This document shows, piece after piece, positions 44,449 to 57,064 of a DNA stretch of 64,000 nucleotides; within the stretch, counting starts at the first letter, position 1; every line of letters begins with the position of its first letter. The notes under the pieces are model-generated. The model was not told where the DNA came from. It made no database searches and was given only the letters and a program-made list of their open reading frames with translations. A program made the position numbers and the translations under genes. This DNA comes from Epiperipatus broadwayi (taxonomy: Eukaryota > Onychophora > Udeonychophora > Euonychophora > Peripatidae). The stretch spans positions 808,001 through 872,000 of the forward strand of contig JAQFVV010000287.1 in the NCBI GenBank assembly GCA_028023455.1, given 5' to 3'.

Positions 44449-46472
44449 AATCATTTTTTGACCTGGAAAAATGGCTCACTTATTAGCATACCACTGTATT
44501 CTGAAGTTGAAATTCTTGTTTTTGCTTTTGATTCAAATTAAAAATTCCACTGTCACACTTATATTATATTTTGATCCCTGTTTAATTTAGCCACCTATAA
44601 ATAATTTCAAAAACCAGTCATAAAAATAGAAAACAATGTTAGAAGTAAACATTTTTGTTTAACATCACTTTTTATTTCATCTGCTTCAGATTCTCATAGT
44701 AAAAACACTACATTTAATTTCATTATATAGAAGCTGTATTATATAAGTAAATTTTAATGGACAGCTAAGTAATTTCAACCAATGCCATAGACCTGTTTTA
44801 TTAACTGAATAAAAGGCCTTGATCAAATCGATAAAAGCAATCTATAGATTGCTCCTTTGTTCCTGACACTTTTCTTGTATTTGCCTGGTAAGAAAAACCA
44901 TATCTATAGTGCTTCTTGATTAGTTAAATCACAATGAGTCTCTGGTAACTATATATGCTATAATTGGAAGCAATATATTTAACAAAATTCTTGAAAGAAC
45001 TTTTGCTGCAATGGGTAATAATGATATTCCATAATAATTACTGCAATCTTGTCTATTCCTTTTGTTTTAAAAAATTGGAACATTAAAAACTTCTTTAAGA
45101 TAGAGTGGCAACTTCTGGGATCCATATATTTCTATTTTTACTGCTATATTTTAAAACTTCTCCGGGTATTTCATCAGGACTTGCTACCTTTCCATTTTTA
45201 AGATTACAAAGAGCTGTTTTAAACTTCATTAAGTTGGATATTTTTGTCCAAATATAAATGAGTAGATAAAATGAGAATATCATTTAAAGTCATCATCTCA
45301 TTTATTGTATCATTATTCAAAAGATGATCAAAATATTCTCATTTCACCCATTCAAAATATCATTGTCAACATATGAGAGACTGCCATCATTGAATTTAAT
45401 AGGATTGTAATACCATTTCTCAGGTTCATATGTTGCTCTCATACAGTAAAAAAATATCAAGAATGACTATGAACAGCAAATATCTGTATCTCCTTTGCAA
45501 TTTTAATCCAACAATCATTTTAAGCCTTCTTGTTAGATGTTGAACTTTTGCCTTCAGATCTTTATATATATTATAAAGTTCCACATTTAGTCTTATTATG
45601 CCAACAGTAATACCATATATTTCCTTATAATTAAATAACTAATAATAAGATCATTATCAGAAATTCAGTTATCATTCTCCTTTTTAATAACTCAAGAATA
45701 GATTTACAATACTTGTATTCACAACACCCTTAAGAGAAATTCCATGCTTGTGTGTGTGCATGCATATATCAAATGATCCCTTATATATATATATACAATG
45801 TGAAGGTTTATTTATATATTCATCCCTTTTGTTTATTTCTTTGCTTATTGCAATACACACAGGTTGTTTTTGATATTTTGCATCAGGTTCAGTAATTTCC
45901 TGCCCATGCCCATTTCCATATATTTTATCCATTCTGCACTGTATTTATTTACCATTTGAAATGTACAGTCCTATTTGATGTTTGCCCTGTATCAAGTAAT
46001 TCTTTGCAGGTCTTTATTATATTTCACACTTTAACATGGATTATTTATGGGTCTTTATACTTGTTCGCTATATGTTTCTTTTTATGACTGGGAGTTTGCA
46101 CTGCATATGAGCTTAGTTAGTAAAATAAGCACGTTTGAGCTTGTCTAGCAAAAAAGTCTGATGATTTTTGATTATAGATTAATGTTATAGCAAAGATATG
46201 TGTGCACATCTGAATTTGTCAACATTCTATGATAGTAACATTCAATTATTTTTAATGAATTAAAAATAACATTGAGGGGAAGGGTAATAGAATCAGTCAA
46301 CGGTTAAATACATTAAGTACTTATTTGAAAAGAGTTTATAATCAATTTTACTATATGTTGGAGCTAACTCTAGTTTCAACCCAACCATTAATGCAAGTTT
46401 TTTTGTTTTATTATAATATTATAAGAATATGGTCTAATATAATATTGGAGTTAGTTACAATATTTAAATATT

Positions 46473-47430
46473 ATTGAAAATCAAGATTTTAAAAAATTCC
46501 AATGGTTCAATATTTTATTTTATTTAAATCATAATGTGTTTTTTATAATATGCATAAATTGCAAGATTTGTAACAATATATATATATAAAATATTACAAT
46601 ATTCTTTCTTGATAAACATATATTATCACTGCTAATTTTTCTGTATGTATTAAAATCTTTTTTAAAATGCATTATAATACATTAAAAGATCTTATATATA
46701 AGAAGCATTCATTTTAGAATTACATATTTAAATATATATAAACCCTTTTCATGTATTATAATGCATTTTTAAAAAGATTTTAATACATACAAAAAAACTA
46801 GCAGTGATAATATATGTTTATGAAGAAAAAATATTGTTATGTGTGATGAGCTTCAATCCACGTAATGCAATGATAATTATTCATTCATTGAAAACAATAT
46901 GGGTAATAAGATGCTCTAGTTTTTGATAATAAAAAATTCAATTGGCTGAGAAAGCTAGATAGGGATTGAGATGATTACTTTAATGTATGTTCAAAATATT
47001 GGCCCAAGAATACTATAGAATTGGTATGGGGAAGAACTGCTCTGTCCACATGTGAAATTTGGTAATAAAACATCTTTTGCAGTCTATGAATGAATTAGTA
47101 AAGGAAAACAAGACAACATAGTAATCACTGATTAGTAAGTGAATTAACAAGATGTATTAGGTAAAGAGATCAATGCTTTGAGTATTATGATAGCTTTGAA
47201 GAAATTGTGTTAATCAAACTAAACATATCTTTTGTAATTATGTAAATATCCTTTGTGTTTTTTAATAAAGAATATTACTTAAAAAATGTTATTATATTTT
47301 ATGTGCATATATTGATATATATTTATTGTCACAAATCTTTGGATATATGCATATTATGAAAAAACACATTATGATTTAAATAAAATAAAAAGATTGAACC
47401 ATTGGAAATTTTTAAAATCTTGAATTTCAA
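46473..47430. repeat. Fold-back element interrupted by a 450-bp insert
   Basis: Arm A (46473-46580, with TTCCAATGGTTCAATATTTT and AATCATAATGTGTTTTTTAT) pairs with A' at 47325-47430. Arm B (46598-46684, TATTATCACTGCTAATTTTT and AATGCATTATAATACAT) pairs with B' at 46751-46838. Between B' and A' lies unique DNA of about 450 bp (46840-47286) with no counterpart on the left. The order A-B-loop-B'-insert-A' implies a later insertion or a deletion on the left side. No coding motif. Confidence 0.85.
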
Positions 47431-47759
47431 TAAATAAATAATAAGAAACAAAAATAAACTTATCATAAAAGAAGTTTATTATATAACAATAATTTAAAAT
47501 GCCACAAGAAAAAAACAAATATCACTATTGACAACAAGTAAAGAAAAGTAAAAAAAAAAAAATGAAGATATTATTAATTTGTAATCATAGGTTGGACTGA
47601 TTCGTTCATTCAGTTAAATTGCTAAATGTTTTTAGAAAAATCCAAACTTTAGTCATATTTAGTGTAGTGGGAATTGGAAGTCTTGTATTATGTGAGAGGT
47701 TGTGTGCTTCCCAGTAGTTAATCTTTTCCGAGAAGTTTAGGTCATCTATCTTTGAGTGT

Positions 47760-48380
47760 TTCATTATTCAGATTATGGCATTTGGAGCCCAAATATCTTG
47801 ATTTCATCCTAAACATTAACCTCAAAGCCCTTCCCACAAACTTCTTTCTATCACACAGGAAATAAATTTCCAAAATTAATTTCATATGCCAGCTATGCCT
47901 AAGTGATGAAGAAACTACCCAACACTTATTCTACCACTGCAAAATACTACAAACCCACAGGAACATAATTAAATCTATAACTAAAGACAACAAAACAACA
48001 ATAACCACCTTAATGCTAAGTATAATAAAAGGATATTTCTCATTTATTTGAACAGCTCCTTTTTTACCTTTATACCATGTGGTCTGTTAGATGCACTCTC
48101 ATCTTCAATCAAGCAACAATTAACAATCAAGAAATATTTCTAATGAAACTCACAAAAATTAAAAAGAGGGACAGAACACTATCTTTCCCAGACATCTTTG
48201 CTGCAACATGGAACTTGGTTTCCACATGAACCAAACTTATATAGTCAACATTACAAAATCAATCCCAATAAAAAAAAACTCAATTAATGTAAATCCCGTC
48301 ATATCAATAATTCATTGCTTGTAAATAATGTAACAACAATCTTATAAAATAAAATAAATGTTCTTTTAATAATAATAAAA
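47760..48380 (+). pseudogene. LINE retrotransposon C-terminal relic, second family
   Basis: Translation from 47791 reads LDFILNINLKALPTNFFLSH (the RNase-H-to-tail 'lp.k...f.WR...lpt' segment). After a stop comes ICQLCLSDEETTQHLFYHC at 47884-47940. This is a clear CxxC...H...C zinc-knuckle like the zf-RVT domain. Further on, in a shifted frame, YTMWSVRCTLIFNQATINNQ leads to a TGA at 48227. The 3' end runs into TAATAATAATAA at about 48368, like a LINE repeat tail. It differs in sequence from the relic at 490-1250. Inactive because of the stop and frameshift. Confidence 0.75.
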
Positions 48381-48420
48381 ATCCAAACTTTATTTTTACA
48401 CTACTTCAATTATGTATATA

Positions 48421-48513
48421 TTTTTTCATATGTCAAATTATTGGCCGGGAAGCAAACCCAGGACAACTGCTTGTAAGGCAACTGTGCTAACCACTCGGCC
48501 ATCAACGCTTGAC
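48421..48513 (-). mobile_element. tRNA-Gly-derived SINE, copy 8
   Basis: TTTTTTCATATGTCAAATTA, inverted B box GGAAGCAAACCC (shortened), then CATCAACGCTTGAC. TACTTCAATTAT flanks both sides (48402-48413 and 48514-48525). It inserted just past the LINE tail. Confidence 0.9.
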
Positions 48514-48529
48514 TACTTCAATTATATTT

Positions 48530-51395
48530 AAACACGAATTCAACAAGGATTGCAATTCATGTCTAACATAACTTCACTGGTGGCAGATCATGAATGGGAA
48601 AAGCATCAAATTTAAATGTAATGATTACAGTATGCATGGTAAAGTGAAAGATGTGTAGATATTAAATCAATGGACTTTAATGGAACACACAGATTTAATA
48701 AGAAACATATATATTATAATTGAATAAAAATATATTCTGAAGTTGAACACCATTTATAATAGAATAAAATTATGGGTCATACTATATCCGAGTCATAGCC
48801 TAATTATTGATCACCATTTGTAACAGAATAAAAATATGAACCAAGGAAGAATAATCCTAATTTATTAATGCTCTGTGAATTGTAGCTCATTTGTAATAGA
48901 GTGAAATTAATAAACTAAGCTAAAATAAACAACAGTCAATGAATAACCATCTGACACTTAATTCAATAAAACAATAATAATAATCTTTGTTGTAAACTCC
49001 TGAATCCAAATAGCATTTAAAATGAGTAGATAACAAGCAAAATGATTATTTCCAACTACCCTAAAATATGAGGGTTATTTGCAATAAATTAAATTAAAGA
49101 TGAAGCAATAAAACTAAATATCACGCGATCTTACTACATGCCTATTATATAGATCCCTTATAATAAAATAAAAATAATGACAACGAATTAGACAGATAAA
49201 CTTTAATATTCCTTATGAGTCAAAATATAATAACACTAACTTATACTAAAAGTTAAACATTATTTATTTTTATTTCTAAACAAAATAATTCATGAATGGA
49301 TAAAATAATAATTTTAATACGCTCTACAAATCTAAAATATCAATGATATCTAAATAAATATATGACTCACTAATTGACTTCCAACTACAACTAAATAAAA
49401 TAAAAGGCTAACTCAACCATGCTATTCCACTAATACCAATATGCTCTTACTAATTAAGTCAATTATAATAAGATTAAATACTCAATAATAATACAAAATC
49501 AATTAACCTAACACATCTCTTGACTTTCACCAACTTATAATACTATAAAATAAAATCATCTTATTAGACAACATTGAAATTTGTAATATCCAATCACATC
49601 AATATATAAAATAAACAATAGATTCTATTTCATGCTTATTCCAACACAATAGACAAATCATAACCAATTACTCTCCAGTTTAATGAAGCTAAGCTATTAA
49701 AACTTTATACCAAAGCATATGAAAGATTATAAGTGTCTATTATCATCAAATATTAATCTTAAAATTTAATATTTAAACTGAATTTACAATCTATAACAAC
49801 AAACTTTAAATATAATTAAGGCAAATCACTCTAATTTGTAACAGAATAAAATATATTGTTATTGCTAGCTCTATAATTGAATAAGATTATGATCTTTATA
49901 GCTGTATATTGACTTAATATAATATTCACTTTAATCAATAATGACTTAAAATAAAATACATGAACATTTTATTGCAACTACCTTTATACTCATCTTCAAT
50001 AATTATCATATTTGTACCTTGATTAATCATCAAATCAATTCATATATAATTTCTATTTTAATATAACTTATTTGTTATTAACAAAATAATCGCAATAAGC
50101 TTCTAATTACTTATTAGATATTTAAGAATATCAAATCATTTTATGCTTTATAAAAGTCTATACCTGTTCGATAATAAACATTAAATTCATAAAATGAAAA
50201 TATGTAATTATACTCTCTTACCCATTCTATGGTCGGATTTTTTATCTATTTTGTAACTGCTTCTAATGAATTAGATGGTATAATCAATTATTGAACACTG
50301 TCTCATCCAAATATGATTAACCAATAAATTTGCATAGTAAAATTGAATGACAACCAAGAAAGTTTACTTGTTTTAAATTAATTCAAAATTTATTAATAAA
50401 TGGATATAAATTAAAATCATATATATGGAAAATAAACATTTAAAATATATACATATGATTCAATTATGCTTTACTCAATAGGTTTTCAATTGACATTAAT
50501 TCTTTTAAATTAAATAGGTAATTGTATATCAAACTTCACTTGTAAAATGCTAAAACTAAAAATGTATATTTATGTAACAGAGATATGTTGTGTAACAGAG
50601 ATATGTTGTAACACATAATATGCACTTTTCAAAATATAAGAGAGCCAAGGACATTCTTAATCTTCATATATAAAAAAAGTAGTTAATGGAAATAAAAATA
50701 TACTAAAAATGAATCCATCTATTCATTCATATTATTCTAAGAGAATAAGATAAAAATAAACATTTGCGATTAATTGACAATCAAAAAATAAAAAGACAAA
50801 TGATTTTAAATTAGAATTATAATTATTAAGCTATTAAATATAAATTTAAATTTAGAAAAATGTGACTCTCTTGTATTTGAGGCATGTAAAATAAATCTCT
50901 ACTTAAAATTTAAATTATATTACCATTTGTATTAATATATACTGAAGCACTCAAATCTGTTGCACACATTTGGCTTCACTTTCTGGTGATGTTTGAAACC
51001 TCCAAACATGGGTTCAAACCCAATCATTTAATCATAAACCACTAGGGAGTGAAGGTATACTGATGCATGTGATTGTTTATGTCTTTGTAAACTTTATATT
51101 AATCTAAAATTAATATACATATAAATTATATATTTCTATTACCGTAGACAATCATGCGTATGTGTGTGTAACAGGTAAAACTTAATAATTAAGAGCGTTG
51201 TATTATGTATACTTTTATTCATATCTATTTTAATAGGGAGAAAGTTCGAGAGTGTACTGCAAATGTATTAAACAAAAGACTTACTGTATTCTAAATTCAG
51301 AAAGAATCTGTTTTTATTCTAATACAGGTTTATTTAAATTTCACGTTACTTAACATTTATTCCGCAGGTCTATTTTCAGCCTAAAATAGATTAAG
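48530..51395. other. AT-rich DNA, no gene seen
   Basis: Very AT-rich. Recurrent ATTTGTAATAGA(A/G)T(A/G)AAA phrases near 48748, 48809, 48889 and 49836 suggest a loose old repeat. A 16-bp tandem GTAACAGAGATATGTT lies at 50575-50610. 50940-51070 is less AT-rich, but nothing was identified. Confidence 0.45.
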
Positions 51396-51399
51396 ACCA

Positions 51400-53865
51400 G
51401 CTCTCTCGAATTTGATCTCACTCATCCTCCAAAATTTGCTGTATCATTGTAACCATTAACATACATCCGGGGATTACCCAAAGGCAGTCACAAATGAGTA
51501 TAAATACCACCGCATTTCCTAACTAAAAGAGCCCTACATGTTATTTTCTAACGCTGTTGCTGGGGGAAGTTACATCACTCAGAAATGTAAAATGGTGAGT
51601 GAGTAGAATTTAGATTTGCTTCCCCAATCTTTCCAAGATCTAACCAATGCCAAAGTACTCGTAAGCCATCGTGTCCAAACTACTGCCAAAATGAACTGTA
51701 TGTTACATAAGGAACGGACTGAAACTCCAATTTTGTTAAAATACTGCTAAATTAACTATATTTCGTAAAACATGGAACCAACACGTGTGCATATGGCCAT
51801 GAAGTCATCTGAAAGAAAGGTAATTCCCTGCTGCAAAATGAACTCTAATGCTTTCATCTTAATAATCCTCTTAATCATAAAAAAGTAAACTTCAACCTTC
51901 AATAATGTTAATTCCAATCACCTGATGTATGTCTTTTTAAATATCTCTAGTTTTGTAATCCTTATAATTTCAAATTGTAATTGCTTATTTTTCCATCGGT
52001 AGTGCTAAACCGATTAATTGCTTAAATATGACCTTTTTTTTTTTTTTTGATTTATTTTTGCTTTTATATTTAAATTGTATTCTACTTTCTGAACTCGAAT
52101 GCTAGGTTTTCACTCTTATTGTATTTTTATTTTAAATGCGGCAATTTTTTTTTATTTAATATTATGCAAATCATGCCAATTTTAATATGCTAATAACTCA
52201 ATCTGGTGAATCAATCTTATTTTATTTTTGCCATTCCGCCATTAGGGAATATTTAACCGTAAACATAAGTTTTCTTACTACACTATAAAATTCACCCGAT
52301 TGAGAAGTACTCCTAAACTATGTTTTATTAATTAATATTATGCCATACAATGCTATTTAAACTAAATTATTTACTATTATTTCATGCTATTGATCAATAT
52401 TATAGAAGTTCCATATTAAATAAATTAAATTCAGATCCTCATTTTAAGTGATGATTCACTATATAAGTAGCCCGCCACCTAATGATAATTTAAGTAATTA
52501 ATTTCTCGGGCATGTTAATATGCGTTTAACGAAGGGATTCTTAATTTTTATATTCTATTAGTAATGTGTCAGATAAGTTCTTTAAGTAAATTGTATGCCC
52601 CCTTTTTGGGATTGCTTGCACATAATTATTTCATTATGCTAAGCTTAATTACTATTTTAGGCCAGATAAATCAGGGTTAAGACAAACCTGAAAGCCTTCG
52701 CAATGTGTCCCGATGATAGTGTTCATAAATCAAAAGTTGCTTTATCATACTTTCTCTCATTATTGGAATCCATAAAGCACATTTCTCGGCAGAGTGTGGA
52801 GGCCCCAATTCCCACAGATTGTGCTGGTTGTGTAGGCGCTGCTATGGGTTAACATTCGACAAATCGGAACCATGGGATCTTGTTGACCACCTCCTTGGAT
52901 GCTATCTGTCACAAGTGCAGATAAGCCTATATTCTTCATCCTCAAGTTGATGAAGCTTCTCGTCCTCTCAAACGTTATCATCTGGTCCGCACGCTATCGT
53001 TCATCCTTCCTCATATATTTTAGATCCCTGTAAGCCGTGATGATATGATTTTCCTAAGCTATCCCAAGTTCTCGTTATAATATAAATTTAATTTGCCTTA
53101 TTATATATTATCGCTTATTAGCACTGTCCACCCTTCGTTTAGTCGCTATTAAATATGTTAATAATTAACTATTAATAAAAACTATAAAAGTCGTGTCATG
53201 TGACAATGTCGAAATAGTTATGCTTTTCCTTATGCTTTTTGTAAATCATAAGTGGTGAATCATCTCATAATGTCCCAAAATAATTAATCTATTGTCAATG
53301 TAACTCGAATGAAATCCAGGTGTAATCCAAGCTCGCTAGATCATTTATTATTTAAAATGTAATAGTTATAATAAAAGCCCACTTACAATTATTGAATTTT
53401 GTTATATTCTATGTAACTTGAAATCTTATAAATATTCATTCTAAAAGCCCATGTATGGCTATTGCAGTCTGTCATAGTTTTAATGATTTAAAAATGTCAT
53501 AACGTGAGTAATAGAAACCCGTTAAATTGTATTAGCATATTAAGCCGCATCGGTTCAAATAATTAATTTCTTACCATGTATGTTTAGTAATGCATATCCA
53601 TCAACCCTTAAGATATGTTATTAAGGTTAATATGGAATGCCTAAGGGACCGTAAGTGAAACCTAGATCAAGTATTCTTCGTATAGTTAAGGTTCTAACTT
53701 ATTGTAAATCTCTATATCCAGCTATTCACATATTAATCGATTCTTATTATTAATATCATGCTAAATAAATTCATATTTAATAATCTATCTTTTGGAGATT
53801 TTATTGGTTCATGCGTGCACATCTGTTATTATGTTACGTTATCATTTAGTTAAGCATTAGGTCTC
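51400..53865. other. Less AT-rich segment without identified genes
   Basis: Composition rises in patches. 51405-51850 contains TATAAATA at 51501 and, 90 bp on, AAATGGTGAGT, a donor-like site, but no open frame links them. 52680-53035 is the most GC-rich pocket; a 73-codon minus-strand ORF here shows no family. It could hold regulatory DNA or an unknown repeat. Confidence 0.35.
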
Positions 53866-53867
53866 TT

Positions 53868-54087
53868 GTGTCTCTGCTGACCCTCTGGGCCGGAGATAAT
53901 TGAAAGGTAGGCTGCTATCATCAGAAATGTTGTTTGTAATGGGATAGACGTGGGAAGTGGGCAATAGGGCGGAGTTCATGAGTATCCCTGACCTGTGTAT
54001 CTCGTATATGATTGAACTCTAGGTACTTTTGCTTAAATGCTAATTCTTGTTAGATGAACATACAATTCTGACTGGTACAATACTATA
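53868..54087. repeat. Dispersed repeat, family D, copy 2
   Basis: Second copy of the repeat at 36128-36347, same strand. The shared end is ACATACAATTCTGACTGGTA. Judged by eye to be roughly two-thirds identical. No coding capacity. Confidence 0.75.
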
Positions 54088-54089
54088 TA

Positions 54090-55700
54090 TATATAAGATA
54101 ATAATAATTAAAATTATCTCAAATCCAAAATAATAATATATATTAGCAAACAACCCGATCAATCATTTTTGGATACATATTTCCAAAATAGTACCATAAT
54201 TCTAATATCTATTTCTTAAACCACAATCCGATGATATTTTATTATTCCAGAAAAAGTAGAACTATCATGAAAAGCTATTAGATTCGAAGCACATTTTACT
54301 GATTCCAATATTTTCCAAGTATCTAAATTATTCTTTCATTTAGCACATATTTAATCTACATAACATTATAAGTGTATAAACATTAGTTTATATCTATGGT
54401 GATACATGTAAATATCCTTTTCTTTAACAAGTATTTGATTCATAAAACATTACAAGTGAACAGATGCTAGTTTCATCCATATAAGGCTATGGAAATTGAA
54501 CCAATTTCTATCTTGTGTATAAATAATTCATCAAGCTCATAAAATTATACCAGCATATGAACATAATCTTTGTGTACATTTTTCTGTTGTTAGCACTTAG
54601 ATCTCATCATTGAAAAGTAGGTAATATCAGTTTTTAAAGCAAGAAACATTCAAATGGTTTTTGAAAATACTAAAAATTAATTTTCATACTTTCAAAAAAT
54701 TGTTACCTCTAACAAATTCCCAACAATACTGTCCAGTTAATGGATAAACACTATTGGTTTCACCCTATCATTCTATCCATTTATATAATCATATACTTTT
54801 AAAAACAAATAAAATTATAACAAGGAACTTGCTTCTATTGAAGCCAAGATATGAGAGAGCTCATTTAGTCAGCTTAGTTCTATTTATAAACTTTTTTCAT
54901 TGATGTACACAATAACAAATAAATAAAAAATTATAGTTATTACATATAACAAACATTTACATTTTTAAAATACAAAGAAATTCTTTCACTCCAATATAAA
55001 TTAAACAATTAAGACTACATTCTTTCATACTACAAATAACCTATTATTGTGAATGCAGTAATGAAATGATACAGAATAAAGAAATAATAATTTTATTAAG
55101 ACTATAAGCTTTATTATTTACACATTTTTAAAATGAATAAAGTCAATGTTTTGCAAATTACAATTAATAATAAAAATGTATTTCATATGTTGTCATAGCA
55201 ACATAGTCCAATGCAAACTAGGTTAATATATTCACTAATTGAAATTAAACCAAATTTTTTTTTTTTACAATTGACATTACACCACATATTGAAATTTATT
55301 TCAAATTTCAGTAGGTACAATATATATATTACTAATATTAATTGAACTATGGCACTCAGAACTATGAAGTGAATTCAAATTCATAATTAAACCTATTGAA
55401 TAATAGACTAGTTTATTGATTTAATAGATTATATCTTAGTTATAAAAACATATATAAAATAATGTTGGAGTGATCTTTATTAATTAGTCGGTCCTGCTTT
55501 CTATGCCTACAAGATTAGGAGTCTCTGGAATTGTCCAGAATCATTTCGTTAGTAAAAGACAAAAGACATCATTATCTGGGATTTTTATCTCTTTGATCTT
55601 ATTATTTTTCTGGAGTAAAAGGTCACATGATCTGAATCTATTGACAGAATCTCATAATTATTGGATCCTAAATTATATATATTTTTATAAAATAATAAAA
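54090..55700. other. AT-rich DNA, no gene seen
   Basis: Anonymous. The 66-codon ORF at 55503-55703 has no recognised domain or flanking splice sites. Confidence 0.45.
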
Positions 55701-55807
55701 TAATAAGAAAGGGTTACCTGGAACTTTTACATTGATGGAAAGTTGTGATATAAATTTAATATGTTTTATTATACCTATACACGTATCTGTGACAATATAT
55801 TTCAAAT

Positions 55808-55921
55808 TCATCTGTATACATTTGCTTGTTGATAATGTTTGCATTTCATCAAAATTTTAACTGGTTCCCACAAGCCAAATTCCAGACAGTAGAGGACCTT
55901 TTCTGAATGATTTCTATTATC
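55808..55921 (-). pseudogene. Decayed duplicate of the terminal exon at 56827
   Basis: Minus strand: acceptor TCTTTTTAG|GATAATAG, then AAATCATTCAGAAAAGGTCC and so on to a TGA. It aligns with the exon 1.02 kb upstream: AAATCATTC, CATCTGG/TGTCTGG, AGTTAAAATTTTGATGAAAT and AACAAGCAAATGTATACAGATGA match in order. It has a 3-nt gain and about 11 nt lost, so the homologous frame is broken. In phase 0 the whole exon happens to be open for 37 codons (DNRNHSEKVLYCLEF...), without resemblance to the other peptide. Most likely a pseudo-exon. Confidence 0.6.
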
Positions 55922-55924
55922 CTA

Positions 55925-56820
55925 AAAAGACATCTGGTGAGAGCTAGTCAAAACATTGGTATAATGCTAATATTAACAACAAATAAATGTATATATGGTC
56001 TTATTTGTAATATATGTTCATATTTTTTTATCCATGAAAACCTTCTCTTTAATATGGATTAGATATGGAATAATCGCTATAATTACGAGTGCTATAAAAT
56101 ATTCAGATAGTGAAACGTCTTTTTTAAAGAAATACCGTTTTAAGAACTTGTTTGTAATGTTAGCCATCAATGTTTTTTAATAATTCAAATTACAACAATA
56201 ATCCAACAAACCTAATTAGAAAGAAAATGCAAAATAGGACGTTACATATATATTATGATTTAATTTTTGTTTTTGCTGATAAAAGTTTTTATATCATTAA
56301 ATTTTCTGAAATAATAAAGTGATTCATATAAAACAATATTCATTAATTAAAAGATCTACAGGAATATTTACTTTGATACTATTAGTAAAGCATAACAATT
56401 TAAAAAAAAATTATATTTATTAAATTATCCTTTAACAGTTTTTACTGCAAGATATATACAATAGATATATAATAATTGTATAATTTTAATACTGATTATA
56501 ATTAGCATGTATAGTAATTAGCAATTCATAAAAGATTTGAAATGAGACTAATAATTGTTTACATCTTCTATAGGAGGATTATTATTGCATAATAAGTTTG
56601 AATACAACCACAAAAAAAATTATATAAAAAGTTATTGTCACTGTTCTAATGTATTTGACAGGAGTTGGTTTTAGCTAATACATAATATACTGCCTGCTTA
56701 TTTTATATTAGATATGAATAACAATTTTTTTTTTTTAAAGGTTAAATTTACACAATAAATCATTAAAACTTGCCCTTCATTTATAACTTAAACGTGCTTG
56801 TGTGAATATAAACATATATT
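55925..56820. other. Spacer between duplicated exons; candidate 3' flank
   Basis: Contains flank copied with the exon (AATATTAACAACAAATAAAT GTATATA at about 55969-55994, matching 56994-57020). The rest is AT-rich. For the minus-strand gene the 3' UTR should lie just below 56827. No canonical poly(A) signal can be singled out in this AT-rich DNA. Confidence 0.45.
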
Positions 56821-56826
56821 TTGAAT

Positions 56827-56948
56827 TCATCTAGCATCTATTTGCTTCTTAATATTAGCAATCATTTTATTAATGTTTTGACTAGATTCAATTAGCCATC
56901 TTTCCAGATGAGTTAACTGGCTGAAATCATCTCCGAATGATTTGTTAC
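56827..56948 (-). CDS. Terminal coding exon of an unidentified protein (partial)
   Basis: Minus strand: polypyrimidine and acceptor ATCTATCGTTTTCCAG|GTAAC at 56949. Two bases then complete a split codon, and 39 open codons run to TGA at 56829-56827. The peptide is NKSFGDDFSQLTHLERWL then IESSQNINKMIANIKKQIDA R. It is polar and predicted helical, with hydrophobic residues L-x-x-L...I-x-x-M-I-x-x-I-x-x-x-I in coiled-coil spacing. Codon use and amino-acid balance look unlike the surrounding AT-rich noise. I do not recognise the family. The earlier exons would be at higher coordinates, none found. A decayed copy at 55808-55921 keeps the acceptor AG, supporting the splice site. Confidence 0.6.
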
Positions 56949-57064
56949 CTGGAAAACGATAGATGAAATCCAATCAAAATATAAGTATAACACAAATATT
57001 AACATCAAACAAATGTATATACAGACGAAACACTGTTTTACTTCCAAGTAACTTCTCATTTTTT

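Larger units (their letters stand above)
43690..46000 (-). pseudogene. LINE reverse-transcriptase relic (RTE-like), with nested SINE
   Basis: Minus-strand fragments appear in the correct order for a non-LTR endonuclease/reverse-transcriptase protein. About 45370: EPEKWYYNPIKFNDGSL, like the pre-RT linker. 45140-45225: ALCNLKNGKVASPDEIPGEV, the conserved 'LKnGKA.GpDgIP.E' finger motif. About 44805-44850: IAFIDLIKAFYSVN, RT motif A with the first catalytic Asp kept but the FDSVN motif altered. 44720-44800: GLWHWLKLLSCPLKF. 44060-44143: SLYGSETGTHYHC then TLKALEKFYVRML, the C-terminal 'LLYGaEtWt...kaLe.Fh.rcLR' block. 43790-43860: LCCKEYFNSKEEQCWQDMAK, the 'rykD.cK.....d..WE..A.dR' tail. Stops and shifts are frequent, and the YADD box was not found. 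It is inactive; the RTE assignment is inference. Confidence 0.75.

Noticed and set aside
52760-52981. 73-codon minus-strand ORF in the GC-rich pocket
   Set aside because: Balanced amino-acid content made it attractive, but there is no recognisable domain, no strong start context and no supporting splice sites.
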